A stretch of 64,000 nt of DNA from an uncultured Paracoccaceae bacterium (GTDB taxonomy: Bacteria; Pseudomonadota; Alphaproteobacteria; Rhodobacterales; Rhodobacteraceae). The position numbers and the translations under genes are program-made. The stretch lies in contig CALSNT010000001.1 of the NCBI GenBank assembly GCA_943787785.1, positions 377,423 to 441,422 of the forward strand. The letters are read 5' to 3'. Below the pieces are notes generated by a model that was not told the DNA's origin, ran no database searches, and saw only the letters and a program-made list of their open reading frames with translations. This document shows positions 9,013-19,630 of this stretch, one piece after another (position 1 is the stretch's first letter; each line of letters starts with the position of its first letter).

Positions 9013-9894
9013 ATGGCCCCAAAAGCATCCCCGCATCTGATCGGCATTTTCTGGATGCTGCTGACGGGTGCTTTCTTTGTTGGCGTGACGGTCGTCGTGA
9101 AACATCTGGGCAGCGACCTGCCTGCCGCCGAGTCGGCGTTTCTGCGTTATGCCATCGGGCTGATCTTCATTGTGCCGTTGCTGCCGGCGATGCTGAAGCA
9201 CCGACCGGACCGCACCGCGCTGAGCCTGTTCGGGTTGCGCGGGCTGGTCCATTCTCTGGGCGTGATCCTGTGGTTCTATTCGATGTCGCGAATCCCTTTG
9301 GCCGAGGTGACCGCGATGAATTACCTCGCGCCAGTCTACGTGATGATCGGGGCGGCGCTGTTTCTGGGAGATAAGCTATCGCTGCGCCGGATGATGGCCG
9401 TTGGAATCGCTCTGATCGGAACGCTGATCATCCTGCGCCCCGGTTTCCGCGAGGTTTCGGAAGGGCATATTGCAATGCTCGGGACCGGGTTTCTGCTGGG
9501 CTCGTCCTATCTGATTGCCAAAAAGCTTACCGATCAAGTGAGTGCGGGGGTGTTGGTCGGCTGGTTGTCGATCACAGTGACGATCGGTCTGGCCCCGTTT
9601 GCCTGGGCAGTCTGGGTGGCACCGACCGGGCGAGAGCTTTTGTGGATTTCACTCGTCGCACTTTTTGCCACAAGCGGGCACTACACGATGGGCATGGCAT
9701 TCCGGGCCGCCCCGATCAGTGTCACTCAGCCGGTGACATTTTTGCAGATAGTCTGGGCCACTGTGATTGGCACGCTGGTCTTCGGCGAGGCGGCTGATGG
9801 CTTTGTGATATTCGGCTCCGCGCTGATTGTCGCCGCTGTCAGCTATACCAGTTGGCGCGAGGCAGTTGCGCGGCGCGCCGTTGCAGCGCCCTGA
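9013..9894 (+). CDS. DMT-superfamily (EamA) transporter
   Basis: 293 aa with ten predicted membrane segments in two EamA repeats. It belongs to the subgroup with RGLVHSLGVILWFYSMSRIPLAE and AMNYLAPVYV, which includes S-adenosylmethionine-uptake-like and riboflavin-transporter-like members. Substrate not assignable from sequence. ATG 9013 directly precedes the first hydrophobic helix. It stands 42 bases after the LysE-type exporter and 124 bases before betC, so it probably does not belong to the choline operon. Confidence 0.85.
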   Translation: MAPKASPHLIGIFWMLLTGAFFVGVTVVVKHLGSDLPAAESAFLRYAIGLIFIVPLLPAMLKHRPDRTALSLFGLRGLVHSLGVILWFYSMSRIPLAEVTAMNYLAPVYVMIGAALFLGDKLSLRRMMAVGIALIGTLIILRPGFREVSEGHIAMLGTGFLLGSSYLIAKKLTDQVSAGVLVGWLSITVTIGLAPFAWAVWVAPTGRELLWISLVALFATSGHYTMGMAFRAAPISVTQPVTFLQIVWATVIGTLVFGEAADGFVIFGSALIVAAVSYTSWREAVARRAVAAP

Positions 9895-10018
9895 CCCGTC
9901 GTTTTGCTGATTGACCGGTTTCAAGCCCACGCGCTAGCGTCTGCCGGTTGGAATCCTTCGGAACAAAGCTGATGCTGATCCCCCGCCCTATACCCTGCTG
10001 TTATCATCGCGGTGTGCG

Positions 10019-11524
10019 ATGAGCCGCCCGAACATTCTGATCTTCATGGTCGACCAGTTGAATGGGACGTTGTTTCCTGACGGTCCTGCGGACTGGCTGC
10101 ATACGCCGAACTTTAAGGCGCTGGCGGAACGCTCGGTGCGATTTGCGAACAGTTATACGGCGTCGCCTTTGTGTGCGCCGGGGCGTGCGTCGTTCATGTC
10201 CGGGCGGCTACCGTCGCGCACCGGGGTCTATGACAACGCCGCCGAGTTCCCGTCCGACACCCCGACCTTCGCGCATCATCTGCGTGCTGCCGGATGGCAG
10301 ACCTGCTTGTCCGGCAAAATGCATTTTGTTGGACCGGATCAGTTGCATGGGTTCGAGCAGCGCCTGACGACTGATGTTTATCCTGCCGACTTTGGTTGGA
10401 CCCCGGACTGGCGCAAACCTGGTGAGCGGATCGACTGGTGGTATCACAACATGGGCTCCGTCACCGGGGCAGGGGTCGCCGAGATTTCCAACCAGTTGGA
10501 ATACGACGATGAGGTAGCCCATCACGCCGTGCAGAAGGTGTATGATCTGTCGCGCGGAGGCGATGAGCGTCCCTGGCACCTGACGGTCAGCTTTACGCAT
10601 CCGCACGACCCGTATGTCGCGCGCCGCAAGTATTGGGACCTTTATGAGGATTGCGACCACTTGCTGCCGGAGGTTGGGGCAATCCCCTATGATGATCTCG
10701 ACCCGCATTCGCAGCGGATTTTCGATGCGAACGACTGGCGCTCGTTCGATATTTCCGAGGAAGACATCCGGCGGTCCCGTCGCGCCTATTTCGCCAACAT
10801 CAGCTATCTGGATGACAAGATCGGTGAGGTGATGGCCGCGCTGGAAGCCACCCGGCAAGAGGCGGTGATCCTTTTTGTCAGTGATCACGGCGACATGCTG
10901 GGCGAGCGGGGTCTGTGGTTCAAGATGAGCTTCTTTGAAGGGTCGTCGCGGGTGCCGCTGATGATCTCGGCTCCGGGTCTGAAGGCTGGGCGTATCGACA
11001 CTCCGGTGAGTACGCTGGATGTCTGCCCGACGCTCTGTGATCTGGCTGGGATCGATGTGGATCAGGTCGCGCCCTGGACTGATGGAGTCAGCCTGTTATC
11101 GGTTGCAGCGGGAGGGCCACGCGACCCGGTGCCAATGGAATATGCGGCTGAGGCGTCGATTGCGCCGATGGTGGCGCTGCGGGATGGCAAGTGGAAATAC
11201 AGCGCCTGCCCTGCCGACCCGGAGCAGCTGTTCGACCTTGAGGCAGACCCGGCAGAAATGACCAATCTGGTGGGTGATCCGGAGGCCGCCGACATATTGA
11301 TCCGCCTTCGCTCGATGACCTCTGACCGCTGGGATTATGCCGAATTTGATGCACAGGTTCGCGACAGTCAGGCGCGACGTTTGGTGGTCTACGAGGCGCT
11401 GCGTCAGGGCGGCTACTACCCTTGGGATTATCAGCCCCTGCAAAAGGCATCGGAGCGTTACATGCGTAATCACATGGACCTCAACGTGCTTGAAGACAGC
11501 CAACGTTTTCCGAGGGGAGAATAA
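10019..11524 (+). CDS. betC: Choline-sulfatase
   Basis: 501 aa cytoplasmic sulfatase that hydrolyses choline-O-sulfate to choline and sulfate. The active-site signature SPLCAPGRASFMSGR is present; Cys52 is the residue expected to be converted to formylglycine. Metal-site residues are seen in MVDQLNG and in VSDHGDMLGERG. The C-terminal segment LRQGGYYPWDYQPLQKASER is typical of BetC. ATG 10019 gives the standard length. It heads a likely operon with a GST (1-base gap) and betA, so sulfate ester cleavage and choline oxidation are linked. No betI or betB is adjacent, unlike many bet operons. Confidence 0.93.
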   Translation: MSRPNILIFMVDQLNGTLFPDGPADWLHTPNFKALAERSVRFANSYTASPLCAPGRASFMSGRLPSRTGVYDNAAEFPSDTPTFAHHLRAAGWQTCLSGKMHFVGPDQLHGFEQRLTTDVYPADFGWTPDWRKPGERIDWWYHNMGSVTGAGVAEISNQLEYDDEVAHHAVQKVYDLSRGGDERPWHLTVSFTHPHDPYVARRKYWDLYEDCDHLLPEVGAIPYDDLDPHSQRIFDANDWRSFDISEEDIRRSRRAYFANISYLDDKIGEVMAALEATRQEAVILFVSDHGDMLGERGLWFKMSFFEGSSRVPLMISAPGLKAGRIDTPVSTLDVCPTLCDLAGIDVDQVAPWTDGVSLLSVAAGGPRDPVPMEYAAEASIAPMVALRDGKWKYSACPADPEQLFDLEADPAEMTNLVGDPEAADILIRLRSMTSDRWDYAEFDAQVRDSQARRLVVYEALRQGGYYPWDYQPLQKASERYMRNHMDLNVLEDSQRFPRGE

Positions 11525-11525
11525 G

Positions 11526-12173
11526 ATGGCGCTGACGGTCTATGGCCGGGCTACGTCCTCGAACGTGCAGGCTGTGATGTGGGGGGCGGCAGAGCTTGGG
11601 CTGTCACCCGAACGCATCGACATTGGATTTAATTTTGGCGGAACCGATACGCCGGAATTCCGGGCAATGTCGCCACACGGGCTGGTGCCGGTGCTGAAGG
11701 ACGGGGATCTGGTTATTTGGGAAAGCTGCGCGATCCTGCGTTATCTGGCGGCTGAATACGGTGATGGTGGCGTGTTCTGGCCTGCGGACCCGGCAGCGCG
11801 TGCGCAAGTCGATATGTGGGCCGAGTGGAGCAAGACGACACTGGTACCGCTGGTTCTGGGTCAGATTTTCTGGCCTCTGGTTCGACTGCCCGCCCAAGAC
11901 CGCGATCAAAAGGCACTAAAGGCATCGGTCGCCAAATTTGCCGCGCAGATGGAGATTCTGGCCGCGCAGACGACGGGCGATTTTTTTCTGGGCAACACTC
12001 TGACGCTGGCAGATATCTTGGTTGGCCACATTCTGTTCCGATGGTTTTCAATGGATATCGACCGCCCGCAAAACACGGTGGTCGAGGCTTATTACGACCG
12101 CCTCACCAAACTCCCCGCTTATGCCACTCACGTCATGGTCGACTACTCGATCCTGAAACACCCGGAAGCCTGA
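11526..12173 (+). CDS. Glutathione S-transferase family protein
   Basis: 215 aa. The N-terminal thioredoxin fold carries [14 protein letters not shown] (Ser-containing active-site region), [24 protein letters not shown] with the cis-Pro and the glutathione-binding ESxAI, then an all-helical domain with [10 protein letters not shown]. It is full length for the family. The gene is inserted between betC and betA with gaps of one base on either side, so it is translated from the same mRNA. Its role in choline-sulfate use is not known; the placement could mean removal of a reactive aldehyde intermediate, which is inference. Confidence 0.85.
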   Translation: MALTVYGRATSSNVQAVMWGAAELGLSPERIDIGFNFGGTDTPEFRAMSPHGLVPVLKDGDLVIWESCAILRYLAAEYGDGGVFWPADPAARAQVDMWAEWSKTTLVPLVLGQIFWPLVRLPAQDRDQKALKASVAKFAAQMEILAAQTTGDFFLGNTLTLADILVGHILFRWFSMDIDRPQNTVVEAYYDRLTKLPAYATHVMVDYSILKHPEA

Positions 12174-12174
12174 C

Positions 12175-13833
12175 GTGGAAGCGGATTTCGTCATTGTCGG
12201 CGCTGGGTCCGCTGGATGCGCCATGGCCTATCGCCTGTCCGAGGCGGGCAGCTCGGTCATTGTCATCGAACATGGCGGCAGCGATGCGGGTCCATTCATC
12301 CAGATGCCCGGCGCGCTCAGCTATCCGATGTCGATGCCGATGTATGACTGGGGCTATTCATCCGAGCCAGAGGCGAACCTCGACAATCGCCGTCTGGCGG
12401 CACCCCGTGGAAAAGTGGTCGGCGGGTCCAGTTCGATCAATGGCATGGTTTATGTGCGCGGCCACGCGAAGGACTATGACGGCTGGGCCGACAGCGGTGC
12501 GCAAGGCTGGGGATATGCCGACGTGCTGCCCTATTTCAAACGGATGGAGCATTGGCACCCCAGTGGACACGGCGGCGACCGGGGCTGGCGCGGTCGAAGC
12601 GGCCCGCTGCACGTCACGCGCGGCTCTCGCAACAACCCTCTGACCAAAGCCTTCGTTCAGGCCGGGGTTGAGGCGGGTTATGCCGCGACGGACGACTACA
12701 ACGGCCAACAGCAGGAAGGCTTCGGCCCGATGGACGCGACGGTCTGGCGCGGCCGTCGCTGGTCTGCCGCCAACGCCTATCTCAAGCCAGCCTTGAAACG
12801 GGAGAGCTGTACGTTGGTACGTGCTCTCGCTCAGAAAGTCGTGATTGAAGACGGTCGCGCCACGGGGGTGGAGGTCGTCCGCAAGGGGGCGACCGAAGTG
12901 ATCCGTGCGCGGCGCGAGGTGGTGCTTGCAGCATCGGCCTTCAACTCTCCCAAGCTGCTCATGCTGTCGGGGATTGGACCAGGCGCGCATCTGGCAGAGC
13001 ACGGGATCGACGTGGTGGCGGACCGGCCAGGTGTGGGCGGCAACCTGCAGGACCATCTGGAAATCTACCTGCAAATGGAATCGATCAAGCCGGTATCGCT
13101 GTATTCCTACTGGTGGCTACTGGGGAAAGCCTGGGTCGGCGCGCAGTGGCTGTTTCTGGGGCGCGGTCTGGGAGCGTCGAACCAGTTTGAAAGCGCGGGG
13201 TTCATCCGCTCGGCGGCAGGCGTTGAGTACCCCGACATCCAGTATCACTTCCTGCCTATCGCGGTGCGCTACGATGGCACTTCGGCTGTTAAGGGGCATG
13301 GGTTTCAGGCGCATGTGGGGCCGATGCGGTCTAAAAGTCGGGGCCGGGTGTCGTTGGCGTCGGCGAATCCGGTTACGGCGCCGAAGATCGAATTCAACTA
13401 TATGAGCCAACCCGAAGACTGGGACGACTTCCGAAAATGCGTACGCCTGACACGCGAGATTTTCGCCCAGCCCGCCTTTGCGCCCTTTGCTGGCGCAGAG
13501 ATTCAGCCGGGGCCAGAGGTCGATACAGACGCGCAGATCGACGGTTTCATTCGTGAGCATGCCGAAAGCGCTTATCACCCCTGCGGCACCTGCCGGATGG
13601 GCAGCGCCGACGACCCCGAAGCCGTCGTCGATCCCGAGGGGCGCGTAATTGGCGTCAAGGGGCTGCGTGTTGCGGATAGCTCGATATTTCCCGCGATCAC
13701 GAATGGCAATTTGAATGGACCGTCGATCATGGTTGGCGAGAAGATGTCGGATCATCTGCTGGGCCGCACGCCTCTGCCCGCCGAGAACGCAGAACCGTGG
13801 GCGCATCCGAATTGGCAGACGGCGCAGCGGTAG
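12175..13833 (+). CDS. betA: Choline dehydrogenase (GMC oxidoreductase)
   Basis: 552 aa flavoprotein oxidising choline to betaine aldehyde. It has the N-terminal FAD Rossmann motif [11 protein letters not shown], the GMC signatures [19 protein letters not shown] and [15 protein letters not shown], and the C-terminal catalytic histidine in [11 protein letters not shown] plus the conserved asparagine region [14 protein letters not shown] 12175 is the start, one base after the GST stop. Downstream lies a strong hairpin at 13873-13918. Betaine aldehyde dehydrogenase (betB) does not follow, so the second oxidation must be encoded elsewhere. Confidence 0.92.
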   Translation: MEADFVIVGAGSAGCAMAYRLSEAGSSVIVIEHGGSDAGPFIQMPGALSYPMSMPMYDWGYSSEPEANLDNRRLAAPRGKVVGGSSSINGMVYVRGHAKDYDGWADSGAQGWGYADVLPYFKRMEHWHPSGHGGDRGWRGRSGPLHVTRGSRNNPLTKAFVQAGVEAGYAATDDYNGQQQEGFGPMDATVWRGRRWSAANAYLKPALKRESCTLVRALAQKVVIEDGRATGVEVVRKGATEVIRARREVVLAASAFNSPKLLMLSGIGPGAHLAEHGIDVVADRPGVGGNLQDHLEIYLQMESIKPVSLYSYWWLLGKAWVGAQWLFLGRGLGASNQFESAGFIRSAAGVEYPDIQYHFLPIAVRYDGTSAVKGHGFQAHVGPMRSKSRGRVSLASANPVTAPKIEFNYMSQPEDWDDFRKCVRLTREIFAQPAFAPFAGAEIQPGPEVDTDAQIDGFIREHAESAYHPCGTCRMGSADDPEAVVDPEGRVIGVKGLRVADSSIFPAITNGNLNGPSIMVGEKMSDHLLGRTPLPAENAEPWAHPNWQTAQR

Positions 13834-13872
13834 GTATGGGCAACATTGAAACCTAGTTAGATGCAAGCGCGA

Positions 13873-13918
13873 GCCGGACGAGCGCCGGGGTGCGGGGGCA
13901 GACATGCGCTCGTCCGGC
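13873..13918 (+). terminator. 13-bp perfect inverted repeat after betA
   Basis: GCCGGACGAGCGC at 13873-13885 is matched exactly by its reverse complement at 13906-13918 with a 20-base loop. It lies 40 bases after betA and before the hemerythrin gene. No U-run follows, so it may be an mRNA 3'-end stabiliser or a Rho-associated hairpin instead of a classic intrinsic terminator. The rest of 13834-14035 shows nothing else clear. Confidence 0.5.
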
Positions 13919-14035
13919 GCCCTGCGGGCTTGATTTCGGGCGATATGAATTCTGCTGCTCTGTCCGCCCCACGCCGATATCAAACCTCTCTACTCGGCCC
14001 TAGCGGTCTGCAAAATCAAACGTTAAGCATGCCAG

Positions 14036-14593
14036 ATGAGCGACCTTGAAACCCGCACCGGCCTGCCACCTGACCTGCTGGTCCTGCGCGACACCCTGCC
14101 GCGCGCCGACTGGGAGGCACACCCGAATTTCACTGCCATGACCCGGTTCTGGCTGGACCGTCACCTGATGTTCCGCAGTGTTCTGCAAAAGCTGCGTGAA
14201 GGCAGCCATGCCTACCTGGATGGCAACGTGGACCTTATGAACCATGCACGGGAAACTCAGCATTACGCCGGGTTCCTGCTGAATCAGTTGCATGTCCATC
14301 ACAACATCGAAGATCACCATTATTTCCCGCAGCTTCAGGCGCTCGACAAGCGGTTAGAACATGGGTTCGAGATGCTGGATTCCGATCACGACGCGTTGGG
14401 CACCCACATTCATAGCCTCGCTGACACGGCAAACCATTTCCTGCAACGCCTCGATCAATCCGATGTGCGCGACGCCGTCGGAAAGCTCGACGGCGCGCTT
14501 GGCGAATTCGAGCAGTTCCTTGACCGCCATTTATGTGATGAGGAAGACTTGGTCGTGTCGGTGATCCTGACCTACGCGCCTGATATGGGCTGA
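14036..14593 (+). CDS. Hemerythrin-domain protein
   Basis: 185 aa, probably a cytoplasmic four-helix bundle binding a non-haem di-iron site. Candidate ligands are seen in RHLMFRSVL, the cluster HHNIEDHHYFPQL, LDSDHDAL and the final FLDRHLCDEEDL, in the order expected for hemerythrin-like proteins. Relatives bind oxygen or store or sense iron and NO; the precise role is unknown. ATG 14036 is the first in frame and gives the usual N-terminal extension of this Rhodobacterales group. It appears monocistronic. Confidence 0.8.
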   Translation: MSDLETRTGLPPDLLVLRDTLPRADWEAHPNFTAMTRFWLDRHLMFRSVLQKLREGSHAYLDGNVDLMNHARETQHYAGFLLNQLHVHHNIEDHHYFPQLQALDKRLEHGFEMLDSDHDALGTHIHSLADTANHFLQRLDQSDVRDAVGKLDGALGEFEQFLDRHLCDEEDLVVSVILTYAPDMG

Positions 14594-14679
14594 CGTGGCA
14601 CGGATGTTTCAACTCTAAATTAACTATTTAGCGAATTCGGTCCTTCCATTTCACCCGAATCGACCCGATGTAGAGGGGC

Positions 14680-15354
14680 ATGGTTCGATTTGTCCTAGGT
14701 ATTGTGTGTGCCCTCGCACTGGTAACGGGTATCGGTTCTGGCGAACAGCCGCCTGATGCCAAGGTCATCAGCGGCCCGATTGACGTGGTTGATGGCGACA
14801 CGATCGACATTGGCAGAACTCGTATCCGCCTGTTTGGCATCGACGCGGTAGAACAAGATCAGTCCTGCAGAACCAAACAGGGTTTTGACTGGGCGTGCGG
14901 TGCGTCGGTTTCCCGGCAGGCGCGCGATCAGCTTCAGGGGCGGTTTGCAGAGTGCGAACCGACCGGAGATCAAACCTACGGACGGGTGGTCGCCGTTTGT
15001 CGGATCGATGGCGTTGACCTCCAACAGACATTGGTGCGCCAAGGGTTGGCGTTTGCGTATCGGCGCTTCTCTCACGACTACGTCGCAGACGAAGGCGCTG
15101 CGGCCGCCAAATTTCTCGGACTTTGGGCCAGCGACGTACAGCGCCCCGCAGAGTTTCGAGCCGAGCGCTCCGCTTTTGGCGACGCCGATCCGTCCTGCCC
15201 GATTAAGGGAAACATCTCGGCAAGCGGCAATATTTATCATCTGCCGGGCTCGACCCACTATGCAAAAACGCGGATCAGCGGTGCGCGGGGTGAACGCTGG
15301 TTTTGTTCGGTAGCCGAGGCGGAACAGGCAGGCTGGAGGGCCGCGCAGGGTTAG
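14680..15354 (+). CDS. Secreted thermonuclease-family protein with C-terminal sunset-like domain
   Basis: 224 aa. The first ~20 residues are a hydrophobic export signal. Residues about 35-150 are a staphylococcal-nuclease fold: VVDGDTIDIGRTRIRLFGIDA supplies the metal-binding aspartates and first arginine, and GRVVAVCRIDG follows. The tail from about 175 (CPIKGNISASG, YHLPGSTHYAKT, GERWFCSVAEAEQAGWRAA) is the short module found in the so-called sunset domain next to nucleases. The cysteines suggest disulfides in the periplasm. It is convergent with the CoxG-like gene, overlapping it by four bases. Confidence 0.8.
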   Translation: MVRFVLGIVCALALVTGIGSGEQPPDAKVISGPIDVVDGDTIDIGRTRIRLFGIDAVEQDQSCRTKQGFDWACGASVSRQARDQLQGRFAECEPTGDQTYGRVVAVCRIDGVDLQQTLVRQGLAFAYRRFSHDYVADEGAAAAKFLGLWASDVQRPAEFRAERSAFGDADPSCPIKGNISASGNIYHLPGSTHYAKTRISGARGERWFCSVAEAEQAGWRAAQG

Positions 15355-15800
15355 CTTTTGGCTTCGACGTGATCCTGAAACCGTTCGAAAAACTGATCGG
15401 CCATCTTCTTGGCAAACCCGTCAATCAACCGGCTTCCAAGTTGAGCGATCTTGCCGCCGACCTTGCCGTCGACATCGTAAATCAACTCGGTTCCCTCAGA
15501 CGTTTCTTCAAGACGCACAGTCGCGCCGCCCTTAGCGAAACCGGCGACACCACCCTTGCCCTCGCCTGCAATGCGGTAACTTTCCGGCGGAACCATATCA
15601 CTCAACTCCACCCGGCCCTTGAACGTCGCGCTGACCGGGCCGACCTTTTGTTTGACCACAGCCTCGAACCCGTCCTCGGGTGAGCCGGTCAATTCCTGAC
15701 AGCCCGGTATACAGGCGGCCAAAGTCTCGGCGTTGTTAAGGTGTTCCCAAACCGTTGCACGGTCTGCGTTAATCGTCCGGCTGCCCTTGAGTTCCATCAC
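15351..15800 (-). CDS. CoxG-like SRPBCC protein
   Basis: 149 aa, START/SRPBCC-fold protein of the carbon-monoxide-dehydrogenase subunit G family (CoxG), which binds quinones or hydrophobic ligands and helps recruit molybdenum hydroxylases to the membrane. The start MELKGSRTINADRATVWEHL and the LTGSPEDGFEAVVKQKVGPVSA segment fit the family. The C-terminal membrane anchor of some CoxG proteins is absent, and no CoxMSL genes are nearby, so the partner is unknown. A second in-frame ATG two bases into the reading (MMEL) makes the start uncertain by one codon. Gap of 27 bases to the upstream hydrolase gene suggests an operon. Confidence 0.75.
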   Translation of the reverse strand: MMELKGSRTINADRATVWEHLNNAETLAACIPGCQELTGSPEDGFEAVVKQKVGPVSATFKGRVELSDMVPPESYRIAGEGKGGVAGFAKGGATVRLEETSEGTELIYDVDGKVGGKIAQLGSRLIDGFAKKMADQFFERFQDHVEAKS

Positions 15801-15827
15801 ATCTGCCCTTTTGAACTGTCGTTGGGC

Positions 15828-16622
15828 TTAGAGCCTGTCGAGGAAGCGGTAAAGCGCCTCCTGCGCCGCAGGGGTCCACAATTCGTGGTGGCGCCCGTCA
15901 GTTATGGCGACCATGCGCTTGTCGATAGACCCGGCGCGTTCCAGCAATTCCTGCCCTTGGACAAATGGCACCAGCCGATCTTCAGTCCCGTGCAAAATAA
16001 GTAGCGGTTCAGTTACATCGCCGATCAACGCGCGGCTGTTCCAAACCTGGGTGAACATCGCCTCCAGCCCAACCTCGCGTGGGAACTGGGCCGTGACAAT
16101 CTCGGGGAACGTCGTGAAAGGGGCCTCCAGCACAACTCCGCTGACCTGTTCCGCCGCCGCCAGCTTGATCGCCAGCGCCGAACCGAGGCTTTCGCCGTAC
16201 AATACAACCGGGGCGCCAGGCGCGATCTGTGCCAGCCGGGCGTTCAACGCAGCGGCGTCGCCGGTCAGCAGGTGCTCGTCCGGACTGCCGCCTGACCCGC
16301 TCGATCCGCGGTAGGCAAGTGCTACAACGCCAAAGCCCATACTGGAGAATTCCTGAAACCGACCCGCTCGTGCGGCCAGTGTTCCTGCGTTGCCGGGTAA
16401 ATACAGGATCACCGGGCGGCCTGATGCAGGCGGGTGCGTCCAGACGACCAATTCGGTTCCGTCGGTTGTTACAAACTCCAGTTCGCTGAACCCACTCAGC
16501 CCCGCATCGACGGGGGCAGTGCGCAGCGTATCGAAGGGATAGACGACCTGTGCCTCGTTACGCTCGACCAGAATGGCAATCCAACTGGTCGCTAGAAGGT
16601 TCAGAAGCGGGCCGCCTAGCAT
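15828..16622 (-). CDS. Alpha/beta hydrolase (serine hydrolase)
   Basis: 264 aa. The sequence begins with a hydrophobic stretch that may anchor it. The alpha/beta hydrolase core has YLPGNAGTLAARAG (oxyanion region), nucleophile elbow GESLGS, aspartate in LHGTEDRLVPF and histidine in DGRHHELW. This resembles the ABHD13/BEM46-type membrane-associated hydrolases. Substrate unknown. It lies between the Bcr/CflA efflux gene (74 bases upstream) and the CoxG-like gene on the same strand. Confidence 0.82.
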   Translation of the reverse strand: MLGGPLLNLLATSWIAILVERNEAQVVYPFDTLRTAPVDAGLSGFSELEFVTTDGTELVVWTHPPASGRPVILYLPGNAGTLAARAGRFQEFSSMGFGVVALAYRGSSGSGGSPDEHLLTGDAAALNARLAQIAPGAPVVLYGESLGSALAIKLAAAEQVSGVVLEAPFTTFPEIVTAQFPREVGLEAMFTQVWNSRALIGDVTEPLLILHGTEDRLVPFVQGQELLERAGSIDKRMVAITDGRHHELWTPAAQEALYRFLDRL

Positions 16623-16696
16623 TGTGACGGACCGAAAAGGGTCGCTTCGTAGTGCATTTTGCCAGCTTAGCGTCCGCTAAGCGCGTCAGGCAAGGC

Positions 16697-17914
16697 TTAG
16701 CCGAACCCGACGTCTCGTGCGCGTCGGATCACATAGATCATCGAGGCGACGCCAAGGAGAGACGACGTCAGCATGATCGCCACCAAAACAGTTGCTCCGG
16801 TTTCGGCCTCCAAAATGGCCCCGCTGATCGCCGACAATCCCGCGCCCCCACCGATCATGATCGCCCCGCCAATGCCGCTGGCGGTGCCTGCCAGATGCGG
16901 ACGAACGCTTAGCATGCCGGACGTTGCGTTCGGCAAGATCAGACCATTTCCCAACCCGACCGAAATTGTCAGGCCAAAAAAGCTGAGTGCACTGCCGTAG
17001 CCGTTGGCAAAAACCACCAGCGAGATCGCCATCCCCAAACTGCAAATTAGCGTCCCGGTCAGGGCCATTGTATTGATTCCAAACCGCACCGAAAATCGGC
17101 CCGACAGGCCATTGCCAATCAGATAGCCCACCGCTGGCGCGCCAAAAAATGCGCCCAAGGCCGTCGGTCCCAACCCGAAGACTTCAGTGCCCACCCACGG
17201 GGCGCCTCCCAGATAGGCGAAAAACGCGCCCGAGGCGAACGTCGCCGTCATCGCATAACCCCAGAAGCGACGGCTGCGGAACAGTTCGGGGTAGTCGGCA
17301 AATTGCGCGGCGAAACTGCTGCTGCGTTCGGTCGCGGTTTCACCCAGATCGGCCCAGGTCAGCGCGAACAGGGCTGCGCCAAGAATGACCATCAGCCAAA
17401 AGCTGCCTTGCCATCCGAAAGTCCCCTGCAACACCCCGCCGGCAGCCGGGGCCATCATCGGCACCAACGACATGCCCATCGTCACATAGCCGATTTTTGA
17501 GGCCGCTAAATCTTGCGGCGTAGTATCGCGTACAACGGCCCGGCTGAGGACAATTCCGGCCACGATCACGGCCTGCCCCATGCGAAACGCAAGAAAAACC
17601 TCGATCGAAGTCGCCAGCACGCAGCCGAGCGAGGCCAGAGTAAACAGCCCAATAGACCACAAAAGCACAGGCCGGCGGCCATAGCGGTCTGAAAGCGGGC
17701 CAATCAACAGCTGCATAACTGCGTTCATGCCCAGAAACAGCGCAACGCTCAGCTGCATCACGCGATAGTCGGTGTCGAAATAACGCGTCATTGCAGGCAG
17801 GCTGGGCAGGAAAATATTCATCGCCAACGCCGCCATCCCGGCAAGCAGGATCAGGGTCGAGATATGCGGGGGGGACGCGCGATCGAGGAACTGCACGTCG
17901 GGGTGCGTGGTCAT
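16697..17914 (-). CDS. Bcr/CflA-family MFS drug-efflux transporter
   Basis: 405 aa, twelve membrane segments. The N-terminal [16 protein letters not shown] and the motif-A loop [15 protein letters not shown] identify the Bcr/CflA group of drug:proton antiporters. Candidate substrates are bicyclomycin, sulfonamides or dipeptides by family; not evident here. It is divergent from pccB with about 115 bases between the two start codons, which must contain both promoters. Confidence 0.87.
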   Translation of the reverse strand: MTTHPDVQFLDRASPPHISTLILLAGMAALAMNIFLPSLPAMTRYFDTDYRVMQLSVALFLGMNAVMQLLIGPLSDRYGRRPVLLWSIGLFTLASLGCVLATSIEVFLAFRMGQAVIVAGIVLSRAVVRDTTPQDLAASKIGYVTMGMSLVPMMAPAAGGVLQGTFGWQGSFWLMVILGAALFALTWADLGETATERSSSFAAQFADYPELFRSRRFWGYAMTATFASGAFFAYLGGAPWVGTEVFGLGPTALGAFFGAPAVGYLIGNGLSGRFSVRFGINTMALTGTLICSLGMAISLVVFANGYGSALSFFGLTISVGLGNGLILPNATSGMLSVRPHLAGTASGIGGAIMIGGGAGLSAISGAILEAETGATVLVAIMLTSSLLGVASMIYVIRRARDVGFG

Positions 17915-18029
17915 GCCTCTGACCTATCGCGCGCTTTCAGGATCGTCCATCGCAAACGGTGCGCGAAATCACCGTTTCCACCGGGTGCCGGGCGCGCTAT
18001 CCCTTCGGGAAAGAACGAGGGATCACGTG

Positions 18030-19562
18030 ATGACAGATATTCTGCAGGAACTGGAAGACCGTCGCGCCGATGCACGCGCAGGTGGGGGCGCCAAGCGGGT
18101 CGAAGCGCAGCACACCAAAGGCAAGCTGACCGCGCGAGAGCGGATCGAGTTGCTGCTGGACGAGGGCAGCTTCGAAGAATTCGACATGTTCGTGAAGCAC
18201 CGCGCCACAGACTTTGGCATCGACGCACAACGCCCGCCAGGCGACGGGGTGGTAACTGGCTGGGGCACCGTGAACGGGCGGATGATCTATGTCTTCGCGC
18301 AGGATTTCACGGTATTCGGCGGATCGCTGTCGGAAACCCACGCCCAGAAGATCTGCAAGATCATGGATATGGCGCTGCAAAACGGCGCTCCGGTGATCGG
18401 GCTGAACGACTCAGGCGGGGCGCGTATTCAGGAAGGCGTTGCCTCGCTGGCGGGATATGCCGAGGTGTTTCAGCGCAACATCATGGCCAGCGGAGTGGTG
18501 CCTCAGATTAGCGTCATCATGGGGCCGTGTGCGGGCGGGGCGGTTTATTCGCCCGCGATGACCGACTTCATCTTCATGGTGAAGGATTCCAGCTACATGT
18601 TTGTAACCGGCCCCGACGTTGTGAAAACCGTCACGAATGAAGTGGTAACGGCAGAGGAACTTGGCGGAGCCAGCACCCACACCAAGAAATCCAGCGTCGC
18701 CGACGGCGCGTTTGAAGATGACGCAGAAGCGATGATGGAGGTCCGCCGCCTGATCGACTTCCTGCCTGCCTCGAACCGCGAGAAACCACCCGTGCGCCCG
18801 TTCTTCGACAGCCCGGATCGGATCGACCACAGCCTCGACACGCTGATCCCGGACAATGCGAACGCGCCCTACGACATGAAGGAGCTGATTCACAAACTGG
18901 CGGATGAGGGCGACTTTTACGAGATTCAGGAGGAGTACGCCAAGAACATCCTGACCGGGTTCATCCGGCTGGAAGGCTCGACCGTGGGCGTGGTGGCGAA
19001 CCAGCCAATGGTGCTGGCCGGGTGTCTGGATATCGACAGCAGCCGCAAGGCGGCGCGGTTCGTGCGGTTTTGCGATGCGTTTTCGATCCCGATCCTGACG
19101 CTGGTGGATGTCCCCGGCTTCCTGCCCGGAACGGCACAAGAATACGGCGGAGTCATCAAACACGGCGCGAAGCTGCTCTATGCCTATGGCGAGGCGACGG
19201 TCCCAAAGGTGACGGTCATCACCCGCAAGGCATACGGCGGGGCCTATGACGTCATGGCCTCCAAACATCTGCGCGGGGATTTCAACTATGCCTGGCCGAC
19301 CGCCGAGATTGCTGTGATGGGCGCAAAGGGTGCGGTGGAGATCCTGTACCGGAGCGAGTTGGGAGACGCCGACAAGATCGCGGCGCGCACGAAGGATTAC
19401 GAGGATCGGTTTGCGAACCCGTTCGTCGCGGCGGAGCGCGGGTTTATTGATGAGGTTATCCAGCCGTATAATACGCGGAAGCGTGTGTGTCGCGCGTTTG
19501 CGTCACTGCGGGGGAAGAAGCTGGAGAACCCATGGAAAAAGCACGATAATTTGCCGCTGTGA
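18030..19562 (+). CDS. pccB: Propionyl-CoA carboxylase, beta (carboxyltransferase) subunit
   Basis: 510 aa. It transfers the carboxyl group from carboxybiotin to propionyl-CoA, giving methylmalonyl-CoA. Features are the N-terminal [19 protein letters not shown], the CoA-binding loop [27 protein letters not shown], and the second crotonase half with [16 protein letters not shown] and [13 protein letters not shown] 18030 with GAGG upstream gives the family N-terminus; the frame is open further upstream. The partner pccA lies 4.5 kb downstream, with small genes and an IS1380-type element between them. Confidence 0.95.
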   Translation: MTDILQELEDRRADARAGGGAKRVEAQHTKGKLTARERIELLLDEGSFEEFDMFVKHRATDFGIDAQRPPGDGVVTGWGTVNGRMIYVFAQDFTVFGGSLSETHAQKICKIMDMALQNGAPVIGLNDSGGARIQEGVASLAGYAEVFQRNIMASGVVPQISVIMGPCAGGAVYSPAMTDFIFMVKDSSYMFVTGPDVVKTVTNEVVTAEELGGASTHTKKSSVADGAFEDDAEAMMEVRRLIDFLPASNREKPPVRPFFDSPDRIDHSLDTLIPDNANAPYDMKELIHKLADEGDFYEIQEEYAKNILTGFIRLEGSTVGVVANQPMVLAGCLDIDSSRKAARFVRFCDAFSIPILTLVDVPGFLPGTAQEYGGVIKHGAKLLYAYGEATVPKVTVITRKAYGGAYDVMASKHLRGDFNYAWPTAEIAVMGAKGAVEILYRSELGDADKIAARTKDYEDRFANPFVAAERGFIDEVIQPYNTRKRVCRAFASLRGKKLENPWKKHDNLPL

Positions 19563-19630
19563 GGGGAAATTTCCGACTGGATTGACGTGTTCAGGCGTTT
19601 TTCGACGATTATTGCGGGGCTTGCATCGAA

